Positions 24,746-37,598 of a DNA stretch of 64,000 nucleotides are shown here, piece by piece. Numbering within the stretch: the stretch's first letter is position 1; every line of letters begins with the position of its first letter. The DNA lies in contig CATNNA010000001.1 of the NCBI GenBank assembly GCA_950106755.1, forward strand, positions 310,001 to 374,000, written 5' to 3'. Position numbers and translations under genes: made by a program. The stretch comes from Climacium dendroides. Its lineage: Eukaryota; Streptophyta; Bryopsida; Hypnales; Climaciaceae. The notes under the pieces were generated by a model. It searched no databases, was not told the origin of the DNA, and worked only from the letters and a program-made list of their open reading frames with translations.

Positions 24746-27034
24746 ATGTGGGTCACTAATTTAATTTTTTCCACACATGCATGGACCAAACCCACAACCA
24801 AAAAAAAATTTGAGAACTTGTGGACAAATTTGTTGGGCCCATTGAGATTGGCCTTGATTGAATTTCATGACATTGGTACTACAAAGTACAGTCAATTTGA
24901 AGGGTTTACGTTTAAAAAAACATGTGGGTCACTAATTTAATTTTTTCCACACATGCATCGACCAAACCCACAACCAAAAAAAAATTTGAAACTTGTGGAC
25001 AAATTTGTTGGGCCCATTTAAATTGGCCTTGATTGAATTTCATGACATTAGTATTACAAAGTACAGTCAATTTTAAGAGTTTAGGTTTAAAAAAACATAT
25101 GGGTCACTAATTTAATTTTTTTCACACATGGATTGACCAAACCCCCAAAAAAAAAAAAAATTTGAGAACTTGTGGACAAATTTGTTGGGCCCATTTAGAT
25201 TGGCCTTGATTGAATTTCATGACATTGGTACTACAAAATACAGTCAATTTTAAGAGTTTAGGTTTAAAAAAAAATATGGGTCAGTAATTTAATTTTTTTC
25301 ACACATGCATTGACAAAACCCACAACCAAAAAAAAATTTGAGAACTTGTGGACAAATTTGTTGGGCCCATTTAGATTGGCCTTGATTGAATTTCATGACA
25401 TTGGTACTACAAAGTACAGTCAATTTTAAGAGTTTAGGTTTAAAAAAAAATATGGGTCAGTAATTTAATTTTTTTCACACATGCATTGACAAAACCCACA
25501 ACCAAAAAAAAATTTGAGAACTTGTGGACAAATTTGTTGGGCCCATTTAGATTGGCCTTGATTGAATTTCATGACATTGGTACTACAAAGTACAGTCAAT
25601 TTTAAGAGTTTACGTTTAAAAAAACATGTGGGTCTCTAATTTAATTTTTTCCACACATGCATTGATCAAACGCCCAAACGAAAAAAAAATTTGAAACTTG
25701 TGGACAAATTTGTTGGGCCCATTTAGATTGGCCTTGATTGAATTTCATGACATTGGTACTACAAAGTACGGTCAATTTTAAGAGTTTAGGTTTAAAAAAA
25801 CATGTGGGTCACTAATGTAATATTTTCCACACATTCATTGACCAAACCCACAACCAAAAAAAATTTGAGAACTTGTGGACAAATTTGTTGGGCCCATTTA
25901 GATTGGCCTTGATTGAATTTCATGACATTGGTACTACAAAGTACAGTCAATTTTAAGAGTTTACGTTTAAAAAAACATGTGGGTCACTAATTTAATTTTT
26001 TCCACACATGCATTGACCAAACCCACAACCAAAAACTAATTTGAGAACTTGTGGACAAATTTGTTGGGCCCATTTAGACTGGCGTTGATTGAATTTCATG
26101 ACATTGGTACTAGAAAGTACAGTCAATATTAAGAATTTCCGTTTAAAAAAACATGTGGGTCACTAATTTAATTTTTTCCACACATGCATGGACCAAACCC
26201 ACAACCAAAAAAAAATTTGAGAACTTGTGGACAAATTTGTTGGGCCCATTGAGATTGGCCTTGATTGAATTTCATGACATTGGTACTACAAAGTACAGTC
26301 AATTTTAAGAGTTTAGGTTTAAAAAAACATATGGGTCACTAATTTAATTTTTTTCACACATGCATGGACCAAACCCCCAAAAAAACAAAAAAATTTGAGA
26401 ACTTGTAGACAAATTTGTTGGGCCCATTTAGATTGGCCTTGATTGAATTTCATGACATTGGTACTACAAAATACAGTCAATTTTAAGAGTTTAGGTTTAA
26501 AAAAACATGTGGGTGAGTAATTTAATTTTTTCCACACATGCATTGGTCAAACGCCCAAACGAAAAAAAAATTTGAAACTTGTGGACAAATTTGTTGGGCC
26601 CATTTAGATTGGCCTTGATTGAATTTCATGACATTGGTACTACAAAGTACGGTCAATTTTAAGAGTTTAGGTTTAAAAAAACATGTGGGTCACTAATTTA
26701 TTTTTTTCCACACATGCATTGATCAAACGCCCAAACGAAAAAAAAATTTGAAACTTGTGGACAAATTTGTTGGGCCCATTTAGATTGGCCTTGATTGAAT
26801 TTCATGACATTGGTACTACAAAGTACAGTCAATTTTAAGAGTTTACGTTTAAAAAAACATGTGGGTCACTAATTTAATTTTTTCCACACATGCATTGACC
26901 AAACCCACAACCAAAAACAAATTTGAGAACTTGTGGACAAATTTGTTGGGCCCATTTAGACTGGCGTTGATTGAATTTCATGACATTGGTACTAGAAAGT
27001 ACAGTCAATATTAAGAATTTCCGTTTAAAAAAAC
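24746..27034 (+). repeat. 13-monomer HOR (2289 bp), copy 2
   Basis: It is in register with copy 1 at exactly 2289 bp, shown for instance by the G monomers at 22457, 24746 and 27035. It keeps all the private marks. Differences noticed: 'catgcatggacc' about 26358 where copy 1 has 'catggattgacc', and 'cattggtc' versus 'cattgatc' about 26543. The first looks like a short conversion patch, since several clustered bases change to the G/W form. Confidence 0.9.
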
Positions 27035-27385
27035 ATGTGGGTCACTAATTTAATTTTTTCCACACATGCATGGACCAAACCCACAACCAAAAAAAAATTT
27101 GAGAACTTGTGGACAAATTTGTTGGGCCCATTGAGATTGGCCTTGATTGAATTTCATGACATTGGTACTACAAAGTACAGTCAATTTGAAGGGTTTACGT
27201 TTAAAAAAACATGTGGGTCACTAATTTAATTTTTTCCACACATGCATCGACCAAACCCACAACCAAAAAAAAATTTGAAACTTGTGGACAAATTTGTTGG
27301 GCCCATTTAAATTGGCCTTGATTGAATTTCATGACATTAGTATTACAAAGTACAGTCAATTTTAAGAGTTTAGGTTTAAAAAAAC

Positions 27386-28089
27386 ATATGGGTCACTAAT
27401 TTAATTTTTTTCACACATGGATTGACCAAACCCCCAAAAAAAAAAAAAATTTGAGAACTTGTGGACAAATTTGTTGGGCCCATTTAGATTGGCCTTGATT
27501 GAATTTCATGACATTGGTACTACAAAATACAGTCAATTTTAAGAGTTTAGGTTTAAAAAAACATGTGGGTCAGTAATTTAATTTTTTCCACACATGCATT
27601 GATCAAACGCCCAAACGAAAAAAAAATTTGAAACTTGTGGACAAATTTGTTGGGCCCATTTAGATTGGCCTTGATTGAATTTCATGACATTGGTACTACA
27701 AAGTACGGTCAATTTTAAGAGTTTAGGTTTAAAAAAACATGTGGGTCACTAATTTATTTTTTTCCACACATGCATTGATCAAACGCCCAAACGAAAAAAA
27801 AATTTGAAACTTGTGGACAAATTTGTTGGGCCCATTTAGATTGGCCTTGATTGAATTTCATGACATTGGTACTACAAAGTACGGTCAATTTTAAGAGTTT
27901 AGGTTTAAAAAAACATGTGGGTCACTAATGTAATATTTTCCACACATTCATTGACCAAACCCACAACCAAAAAAAATTTGAGAACTTGTGGACAAATTTG
28001 TTGGGCCCATTTAGATTGGCCTTGATTGAATTTCATGACATTGGTACTACAAAGTACAGTCAATTTTAAGAGTTTACGTTTAAAAAAAC
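27386..28089 (+). repeat. 4-monomer D-K'-K-M tandem duplication, copy 1 (704 bp)
   Basis: The D starts with 'catatgggtc' and its closing M ends 'gtttacgttta'. It is followed immediately by a second D-K'-K-M at 28090-28793. Confidence 0.85.
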
Positions 28090-28793
28090 ATGTGGGTCAC
28101 TAATTTAATTTTTTTCACACATGGATTGACCAAACCCCCAAAAAAAAAAAAAATTTGAGAACTTGTGGACAAATTTGTTGGGCCCATTTAGATTGGCCTT
28201 GATTGAATTTCATGACATTGGTACTACAAAATACAGTCAATTTTAAGAGTTTAGGTTTAAAAAAACATGTGGGTCAGTAATTTAATTTTTTCCACACATG
28301 CATTGATCAAACGCCCAAACGAAAAAAAAATTTGAAACTTGTGGACAAATTTGTTGGGCCCATTTAGATTGGCCTTGATTGAATTTCATGACATTGGTAC
28401 TACAAAGTACGGTCAATTTTAAGAGTTTAGGTTTAAAAAAACATGTGGGTCACTAATTTATTTTTTTCCACACATGCATTGATCAAACGCCCAAACGAAA
28501 AAAAAATTTGAAACTTGTGGACAAATTTGTTGGGCCCATTTAGATTGGCCTTGATTGAATTTCATGACATTGGTACTACAAAGTACGGTCAATTTTAAGA
28601 GTTTAGGTTTAAAAAAACATGTGGGTCACTAATGTAATATTTTCCACACATTCATTGACCAAACCCACAACCAAAAAAAATTTGAGAACTTGTGGACAAA
28701 TTTGTTGGGCCCATTTAGATTGGCCTTGATTGAATTTCATGACATTGGTACTACAAAGTACAGTCAATTTTAAGAGTTTAGGTTTAAAAAAAC
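28090..28793 (+). repeat. 4-monomer D-K'-K-M tandem duplication, copy 2 (704 bp)
   Basis: Same length and order as 27386-28089. Its D starts 'catgtgggtc' instead of 'catatgggtc' and its M ends 'gtttaggttta' instead of 'gtttacgttta'. The junction therefore combined the front of one monomer with the body of D. Confidence 0.85.
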
Positions 28794-28969
28794 ATGTGGG
28801 TCACTAATTTAATTTTTTCCACACATGCATTGACCAAACCCACAACCAAAAACAAATTTGAGAACTTGTGGACAAATTTGTTGGGCCCATTTAGACTGGC
28901 GTTGATTGAATTTCATGACATTGGTACTAGAAAGTACAGTCAATATTAAGAATTTCCGTTTAAAAAAAC

Positions 28970-30200
28970 ATGTGGGTCACTAATTTAATTTTTTCCACAC
29001 ATGCATGGACCAAACCCACAACCAAAAAAAAATTTGAGAACTTGTGGACAAATTTGTTGGGCCCATTGAGATTGGCCTTGATTGAATTTCATGACATTGG
29101 TACTACAAAGTACAGTCAATTTGAAGGGTTTACGTTTAAAAAAACATGTGGGTCACTAATTTAATTTTTTCCACACATGCATCGACCAAACCCACAACCA
29201 AAAAAAAATTTGAAACTTGTGGACAAATTTGTTGGGCCCATTTAAATTGGCCTTGATTGAATTTCATGACATTAGTATTACAAAGTACAGTCAATTTTAA
29301 GAGTTTAGGTTTAAAAAAACATATGGGTCACTAATTTAATTTTTTTCACACATGGATTGACCAAACCCCCAAAAAAAAAAAAAATTTGAGAACTTGTGGA
29401 CAAATTTGTTGGGCCCATTTAGATTGGCCTTGATTGAATTTCATGACATTGGTACTACAAAATACAGTCAATTTTAAGAGTTTAGGTTTAAAAAAACATG
29501 TGGGTCAGTAATTTAATTTTTTCCACACATGCATTGATCAAACGCCCAAACGAAAAAAAAATTTGAAACTTGTGGACAAATTTGTTGGGCCCATTTAGAT
29601 TGGCCTTGATTGAATTTCATGACATTGGTACTACAAAGTACGGTCAATTTTAAGAGTTTAGGTTTAAAAAAACATGTGGGTCACTAATTTATTTTTTTCC
29701 ACACATGCATTGATCAAACGCCCAAACGAAAAAAAAATTTGAAACTTGTGGACAAATTTGTTGGGCCCATTTAGATTGGCCTTGATTGAATTTCATGACA
29801 TTGGTACTACAAAGTACGGTCAATTTTAAGAGTTTAGGTTTAAAAAAACATGTGGGTCACTAATGTAATATTTTCCACACATTCATTGACCAAACCCACA
29901 ACCAAAAAAAATTTGAGAACTTGTGGACAAATTTGTTGGGCCCATTTAGATTGGCCTTGATTGAATTTCATGACATTGGTACTACAAAGTACAGTCAATT
30001 TTAAGAGTTTACGTTTAAAAAAACATGTGGGTCACTAATTTAATTTTTTCCACACATGCATTGACCAAACCCACAACCAAAAACAAATTTGAGAACTTGT
30101 GGACAAATTTGTTGGGCCCATTTAGACTGGCGTTGATTGAATTTCATGACATTGGTACTAGAAAGTACAGTCAATATTAAGAATTTCCGTTTAAAAAAAC
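28970..30200 (+). repeat. 7-monomer unit G-R-D-K'-K-M-C (1231 bp)
   Basis: This is the plain form of the module, with no duplication or hybrid monomer. K' has 'gggtcagt'. It is the last such unit before the variant population switches to the T/W/Da module. Confidence 0.88.
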
Positions 30201-31786
30201 ATGTGGGTCACTAATTTAATTTTTTCCACACATGCATGGACCAAACCCACAACCAAAAAAAAATTTGAGAACTTGTGGACAAATTTGTTGGGCCCATTGA
30301 GATTGGCCTTGATTGAATTTCATGACATTGGTACTACAAAGTACAGTCAATTTGAAGGGTTTACGTTTAAAAAAACATGTGGGTCACTAATTTAATTTTT
30401 TTCCACACATGCATCGACCAAACCCACAACCAAAAAAAAATTTGAAACTTGTGGACAAATTTGTTGGGCCCATTTAAATTGGCCTTGATTGAATTTCATG
30501 ACATTAGTATTACAAAGTACAGTCAATTTTAAGAGTTTAGGTTTAAAAAAACATGTAGGTCACTAATTTAATTTTTTTCACACATGTATTGACCAAACCC
30601 CCAAACAAAAAAAAAATTTGAGAACTTGTGGACAAATTTGTTGGGCCCATTTAGATTGGCGTTGATTGAATTTCATGACATTGGTACTACAAAGTACAGT
30701 CAATTTTAAGAGTTTAGGTTTAAAAAAACATGTGGGTCACTAATTTAATTTTTTCCACACATGCATGGACCATACCCACAACCAAAAAAAAACTTGAAAC
30801 TTGTGGACAAATTTGTTGGGCCCATTTAGATTGGCCTTGATTGAATTTCATGACATTGGTACTACAAAGTACAGTCAATTTTAAGAGTTTAGGTTTAAAA
30901 AAACATGTGGGTCACTAATTTAATTTTTTTCACACATAGATTGATCAAACCCCCCAAAAAAAAAAAAATTTGAGAACTTGTGGACAAATTTGTTGGGCCC
31001 ATTTAGATTGGCGTTGATTGAATTTCATGACATTGGTACTACAAAGTACAGTCAATTTTAAGAATTTCCGTTTAAAAAAACATGTGGGTCACTAATTTAA
31101 TTTTTTCCACACATGCATGGACCATACCCACAACCAAAAAAAAACTTGAAACTTGTGGACAAATTTGTTGGGCCCATTTAGATTGGCCTTGTTTGAATTT
31201 CATGACATTGGTACTACAAAGTACAGTCAATTTTAAGAGTTTTGGTTTAAAAAAACATGTGGGTCACTAATTTAATTTTTTTCACACATGGATTGACCAA
31301 ACCCCCAAACAGAAAAAAAATTTGAGAACTTGTGGACAAATTTGTTGGGCCCATTTAGATTGGCCTTGATTGAATTTCATGACATTGGTACTATAAAGTA
31401 CAGTCAATTTTAAGAGTTTAGGTTTAAAAAAACATGTGGGTCACTAATTTAATTTTTTCCACACATGCATTGATCAAATGCCCAAACAAAAAAAAAATTT
31501 GAGAACTTGTGGACAAATTTGTTGGGCCCATTTAGATTGGCCTTGATTGAATTTCATGACATTGGTACTACAAAGTACAGTCAATTTTAAGAGTTTACGT
31601 TTAAAAAAACATGTGGATCACTAATTTAATTTTTTCCACACATGCATTGACCAAACCCACAACCAAAAACAAATTTGAGAACTTGTGGACAAATTTGTTG
31701 GGCCCATTTAGACTGGCGTTGATTGAATTTCATGACATTGGTACTAGAAAGTACAGTCAATATTAAGAATTTCCGTTTAAAAAAAC
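30201..31786 (+). repeat. 9-monomer block G-R-T-W-Da-W-Dg-Kt-C (1586 bp)
   Basis: It resembles 15588-17526 (11 monomers) but lacks one T and the K. The part from 30553 to 31610 is the T-W-Da-W-Dg-K-Kt module with K missing (six monomers, 1058 bp). The T has 'catgtaggtc', a mark shared with the T copies at 37599 and 42529. Confidence 0.8.
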
Positions 31787-32490
31787 ATGTGGGTCACTAA
31801 TTTAATTTTTTCCACACATGCATGGACCAAACCCACAACCAAAAAAAAATTTGAGAACTTGTGGACAAATTTGTTGGGCCCATTGAGATTGGCCTTGATT
31901 GAATTTCATAACATTGGTACTACAAAGTACAGTCAATTTGAAGGGTTTACGTTTAAAAAAACATGTGGGTCACTAATTTAATTTTTTCCACACATGCATC
32001 GACCAAACCCACAACCAAAAAAAAATTTGAAACTTGTGGACAAATTTGTTGGGCCCATTTAAATTGGCCTTGATTGAATTTCATGACATTAGTATTACAA
32101 AGTACAGTCAATTTTAAGAGTTTAGGTTTAAAAAAACATATGGGTCACTAATTTAATTTTTTTCACACATGGATTGACCAAACCCCCAAAAAAAAAAAAA
32201 ATTTGAGAACTTGTGGACAAATTTGTTGGGCCCATTTAGATTGGCCTTGATTGAATTTCATGACATTGGTACTACAAAATACAGTCAATTTGAAGGGTTT
32301 ACGTTTAAAAAAACATGTGGGTCACTAATTTAATTTTTTTCCACACATGCATCGACCAAACCCACAACCAAAAAAAAATTTGAAACTTGTGGACAAATTT
32401 GTTGGGCCCATTTAAATTGGCCTTGATTGAATTTCATGACATTAGTATTACAAAGTATAGTCAATTTTAAGAGTTTAGGTTTAAAAAAAC
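31787..32490 (+). repeat. G-R-D/G-R linker
   Basis: G at 31787 has a private 'cataacattgg'. R 31963 and D 32138 follow; D ends with the G tail 'gaagggtttacg', so the next monomer is again R-like (32315, extra T). This D/G-R step also occurs at 33901, 34253, 39.4 kb and 45526. Confidence 0.78.
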
Positions 32491-33725
32491 ATGTGGGTCA
32501 CTAATTTAATTTTTTTCACACATGTATTGACCAAACCCCCAAACAAAAAAAAAATTTGAGAACTTGTGGACAAATTTGTTGGGCCCATTTAGATTGGCGT
32601 TGATTGAATTTCATGACATTGGTACTACAAAGTACAGTCAATTTTAAGAGTTTAGGTTTAAAAAAACATGTGGGTCACTAATTTAATTTTTTCCACACAT
32701 GCATGGACCATACCCACAACCAAAAAAAAACTTGAAACTTGTGGACAAATTTGTTGGGCCCATTTAGATTGGCCTTGATTGAATTTCATGACATTGGTAC
32801 TACAAAGTACAGTCAATTTTAAGAGTTTAGGTTTAAAAAAACATGTGGGTCACTAATTTAATTTTTTTCACACATGCATCGACCAAACCCCCAAAAAAAA
32901 AAAAAATTTGAGAACTTGTGGACAAATTTGTTGGGCCCATTTAGATTGGCGTTGATTGAATTTCATGACATTGGTACTACAAAGTACAGTCAATTTTAAG
33001 AATTTCCGTTTAAAAAAACATGTGGGTCACTAATTTAATTTTTTCCACACATGCATGGACCATACCCACAACCAAAAAAAAACTTGAAACTTGTGGACAA
33101 ATTTGTTGGGCCCATTTAGATTGGCCTTGTTTGAATTTCATGACATTGGTACTACAAAGTACAGTCAATTTTAAGAGTTTTGGTTTAAAAAAACATGTGG
33201 GTCACTAATTTAATTTTTTTCACACATGGATTGACCAAACCCCCAAACAGAAAAAAAATTTGAGAACTTGTGGACAAATTTGTTGGGCCCATTTAGATTG
33301 GCCTTGATTGAATTTCATGAGATTGGTACTATAAAGTACAGTCAATTTTAAGAGTTTAGGTTTAAAAAAACATGTGGGTCACTAATTTATTTTTTTCCAC
33401 ACATGCATTGATCAAACGCCCAAACAAAAAAAAAATTTGAGAACTTGTGGACAAATTTGTTGGGCCCATTTAGATTGGCCTTGATTGAATTTCATGACAT
33501 TGGTACTATAAAGTACAGTCAATTTTAAGAGTTTAGGTTTAAAAAAACATGTGGGTCACTAATTTAATTTTTTCCACACATGCATTGATCAAATGCCCAA
33601 ACAAAAAGAAAATTTGAGAACTTGTGGACAAATTTGTTGGGCCCATTGAGATTGGCCTTGATTGAATTTCATGACATTGGTACTACAAAGTACAGTCAAT
33701 TTGAAGGGTTTACGTTTAAAAAAAC
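32491..33725 (+). repeat. 7-monomer module T-W-Da-W-Dg-K-Kt (1235 bp)
   Basis: The Da position here has 'catgcatcgaccaaaccccc', an R-like patch, instead of 'catagattga'. Kt has a G in its A tract ('acaaaaagaaa') and ends with G-type 'cattgagatt' and 'gaagggtttacg'. This Kt/G ending is shared with the modules at 34606 and 45879 and leads into R, not C. Confidence 0.85.
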
Positions 33726-34605
33726 ATGTGGGTCACTAATTTAATTTTTTCCACACATGCATCGACCAAACCCACAACCAAAAAAAAATTTGAAACTTGT
33801 GGACAAATTTGTTGGGCCCATTTAAATTGGCCTTGATTGAATTTCATGACATTAGTATTACAAAGTACAGTCAATTTTAAGAGTTTAGGTTTAAAAAAAC
33901 ATATGGGTCACTAATTTAATTTTTTTCACACATGGATTGACCAAACCCCCAAAAAAAAAAAAAATTTGAGAACTTGTGGACAAATTTGTTGGGCCCATTT
34001 AGATTGGCCTTGATTGAATTTCATGACATTGGTACTACAAAATACAGTCAATTTGAAGGGTTTACGTTTAAAAAAACATGTGGGTCACTAATTTAATTTT
34101 TTCCACACATGCATCGACCAAACCCACAACCAAAAAAAAATTTGAAACTTGTGGACAAATTTGTTGGGCCCATTTAAATTGGCCTTGATTGAATTTCATG
34201 ACATTAGTATTACAAAGTACAGTCAATTTTAAGAGTTTAGGTTTAAAAAAACATATGGGTCACTAATTTAATTTTTTTCACACATGGATTGACCAAACCC
34301 CCAAAAAAAAAAAAAATTTGAGAACTTGTGGACAAATTTGTTGGGCCCATTTAGATTGGCCTTGATTGAATTTCATGACATTGGTACTACAAAATACAGT
34401 CAATTTGAAGGGTTTACGTTTAAAAAAACATGTGGGTCACTAATTTAATTTTTTTCCACACATGCATCGACCAAACCCACAACCAAAAAAAAATTTGAAA
34501 CTTGTGGACAAATTTGTTGGGCCCATTTAAATTGGCCTTGATTGAATTTCATGACATTAGTATTACAAAGTATAGTCAATTTTAAGAGTTTAGGTTTAAA
34601 AAAAC
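33726..34605 (+). repeat. R-D dimer expansion (352-bp period)
   Basis: R starts at 33726, 34078 and 34430 alternate with D/G hybrids at 33901 and 34253: two full 352-bp dimers plus an R with an extra T. Each D ends with the G tail, which is what lets it be followed by R again. Confidence 0.85.
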
Positions 34606-35839
34606 ATGTGGGTCACTAATTTAATTTTTTTCACACATGTATTGACCAAACCCCCAAACAAAAAAAAAATTTGAAACTTGTGGACAAATTTGTTGGGCCC
34701 ATTTAGATTGGCGTTGATTGAATTTCATGACATTGGTACTACAAAGTACAGTCAATTTTAAGAGTTTAGGTTTAAAAAAACATGTGGGTCACTAATTTAA
34801 TTTTTTCCACACATGCATGGACCATACCCACAACCAAAAAAAAACTTGAAACTTGTGGACAAATTTGTTGGGCCCATTTAGATTGGCCTTGATTGAATTT
34901 CATGACATTGGTACTACAAAGTACAGTCAATTTTAAGAGTTTAGGTTTAAAAAAACATGTGGGTCACTAATTTAATTTTTTTCACACATAGATTGACCAA
35001 ACCCCCAAAAAAAAAAAAAATTTGAGAACTTGTGGACAAATTTGTTGGGCCCATTTAGATTGGCGTTGATTGAATTTCATGACATTGGTACTACAAAGTA
35101 CAGTCAATTTTAAGAATTTCCGTTTAAAAAAACATGTGGGTCACTAATTTAATTTTTTCCACACATGCATGGACCATACCCACAACCAAAAAAAAACTTG
35201 AAACTTGTGGACAAATTTGTTGGGCCCATTTAGATTGGCCTTGTTTGAATTTCATGACATTGGTACTACAAAGTACAGTCAATTTTAAGAGTTTTGGTTT
35301 AAAAAAACATGTGGGTCACTAATTTAATTTTTTTCACACATGGATTGACCAAACCCCCAAACAGAAAAAAAATTTGAGAACTTGTGGACAAATTTGTTGG
35401 GCCCATTTAGATTGGCCTTGATTGAATTTCATGACATTGGTACTATAAAGTACAGTCAATTTTAAGAGTTTAGGTTTAAAAAAACATGTGGGTCACTAAT
35501 TTATTTTTTTCCACACATGCATTGATCAAACGCCCAAACAAAAAAAAAATTTGAGAACTTGTGGACAAATTTGTTGGGCCCATTTAGATTGGCCTTGATT
35601 GAATTTCATGACATTGGTACTATAAAGTACAGTCAATTTTAAGAGTTTAGGTTTAAAAAAACATGTGGGTCACTAATTTAATTTTTTCCACACATGCATT
35701 GATCAAATGCCCAAACAAAAAAAAAATTTGAGAACTTGTGGACAAATTTGTTGGGCCCATTGAGATTGGCCTTGATTGAATTTCATGACATTGGTACTAC
35801 AAAGTACAGTCAATTTGAAGGGTTTACGTTTAAAAAAAC
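34606..35839 (+). repeat. 7-monomer module T-W-Da-W-Dg-K-Kt (1234 bp)
   Basis: The T monomer has 'gaaacttg' where the other copies have 'gagaacttg', which accounts for the single missing base. Kt ends G-like, as at 32491. R and D follow. Confidence 0.85.
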
Positions 35840-36718
35840 ATGTGGGTCACTAATTTAATTTTTTCCACACATGCATCGACCAAACCCACAACCAAAAAAA
35901 AATTTGAAACTTGTGGACAAATTTGTTGGGCCCATTTAAATTGGCCTTGATTGAATTTCATGACATTAGTATTACAAAGTACAGTCAATTTTAAGAGTTT
36001 AGGTTTAAAAAAACATATGGGTCACTAATTTAATTTTTTTCACACATGGATTGACCAAACCCCCAAAAAAAAAAAAAATTTGAGAACTTGTGGACAAATT
36101 TGTTGGGCCCATTTAGATTGGCCTTGATTGAATTTCATGACATTGGTACTACAAAATACAGTCAATTTTAAGAGTTTAGGTTTAAAAAAACATGTGGGTC
36201 AGTAATTTAATTTTTTCCACACATGCATTGATCAAACGCCCAAACGAAAAAAAAATTTGAAACTTGTGGACAAATTTGTTGGGCCCATTTAGATTGGCCT
36301 TGATTGAATTTCATGACATTGGTACTACAAAGTACGGTCAATTTTAAGAGTTTAGGTTTAAAAAAACATGTGGGTCACTAATGTAATATTTTCCACACAT
36401 TCATTGACCAAACCCACAACCAAAAAAAATTTGAGAACTTGTGGACAAATTTGTTGGGCCCATTTAGATTGGCCTTGATTGAATTTCATGACATTGGTAC
36501 TACAAAGTACAGTCAATTTTAAGAGTTTAGGTTTAAAAAAACATGTGGGTCACTAATTTAATTTTTTCCACACATGCATTGACCAAACCCACAACCAAAA
36601 ACAAATTTGAGAACTTGTGGACAAATTTGTTGGGCCCATTTAGACTGGCGTTGATTGAATTTCATGACATTGGTACTAGAAAGTACAGTCAATATTAAGA
36701 ATTTCCGTTTAAAAAAAC
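35840..36718 (+). repeat. 5-monomer linker R-D-K'-M-C
   Basis: This is a fragment of the G-R-D-K'-K-M-C unit lacking its G and one K, embedded among T/W/Da modules. It shows that the two module families interleave and are not separated by a sharp boundary. Confidence 0.75.
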
Positions 36719-37598
36719 ATGTGGGTCACTAATTTAATTTTTTCCACACATGCATGGACCAAACCCACAACCAAAAAAAAATTTGAGAACTTGTGGACAA
36801 ATTTGTTGGGCCCATTGAGATTGGCCTTGATTGAATTTCATGACATTGGTACTACAAAGTACAGTCAATTTGAAGGGTTTACGTTTAAAAAAACATGTGG
36901 GTCACTAATTTAATTTTTTCCACACATGCATCGACCAAACCCACAACCAAAAAAAAATTTGAAACTTGTGGACAAATTTGTTGGGCCCATTTAAATTGGC
37001 CTTGATTGAATTTCATGACATTAGTATTACAAAGTACAGTCAATTTTAAGAGTTTAGGTTTAAAAAAACATATGGGTCACTAATTTAATTTTTTTCACAC
37101 ATGGATTGACCAAACCCCCAAAAAAAAAAAAAATTTGAGAACTTGTGGACAAATTTGTTGGGCCCATTTAGATTGGCCTTGATTGAATTTCATGACATTG
37201 GTACTACAAAATACAGTCAATTTTAAGAGTTTAGGTTTAAAAAAACATGTGGGTCACTAATTTATTTTTTTCCACACATGCATTGATCAAACGCCCAAAC
37301 GAAAAAAAAATTTGAAACTTGTGGACAAATTTGTTGGGCCCATTTAGATTGGCCTTGATTGAATTTCATGACATTGGTACTACAAAGTACAGTCAATTTT
37401 AAGAGTTTTGGTTTAAAAAAACATGTGGGTCACTAATTTAATTTTTTTCCACACATGCATCGACCAAACCCACAACCAAAAAAAAATTTGAAACTTGTGG
37501 ACAAATTTGTTGGGCCCATTTAAATTGGCCTTGATTGAATTTCATGACATTAGTATTACAAAGTACAGTCAATTTTAAGAGTTTAGGTTTAAAAAAAC
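36719..37598 (+). repeat. 5-monomer linker G-R-D-K-R
   Basis: G 36719, R and D are standard. The K near 37247 ends with the W tail 'gttttggttta', and the next monomer is R with an extra T. The K/W hybrid tail marks another exchange point. Confidence 0.75.

Larger units (their letters stand above)
27035..28969 (+). repeat. 11-monomer unit: 7-mer expanded by a 4-mer duplication (1935 bp)
   Basis: Order: G, R, D, K', K, M, D, K', K, M, C. It equals the 7-monomer unit that follows (28970-30200) plus one extra D-K'-K-M. Without that insertion the lengths agree (1935 minus 704 equals 1231). Confidence 0.88.
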
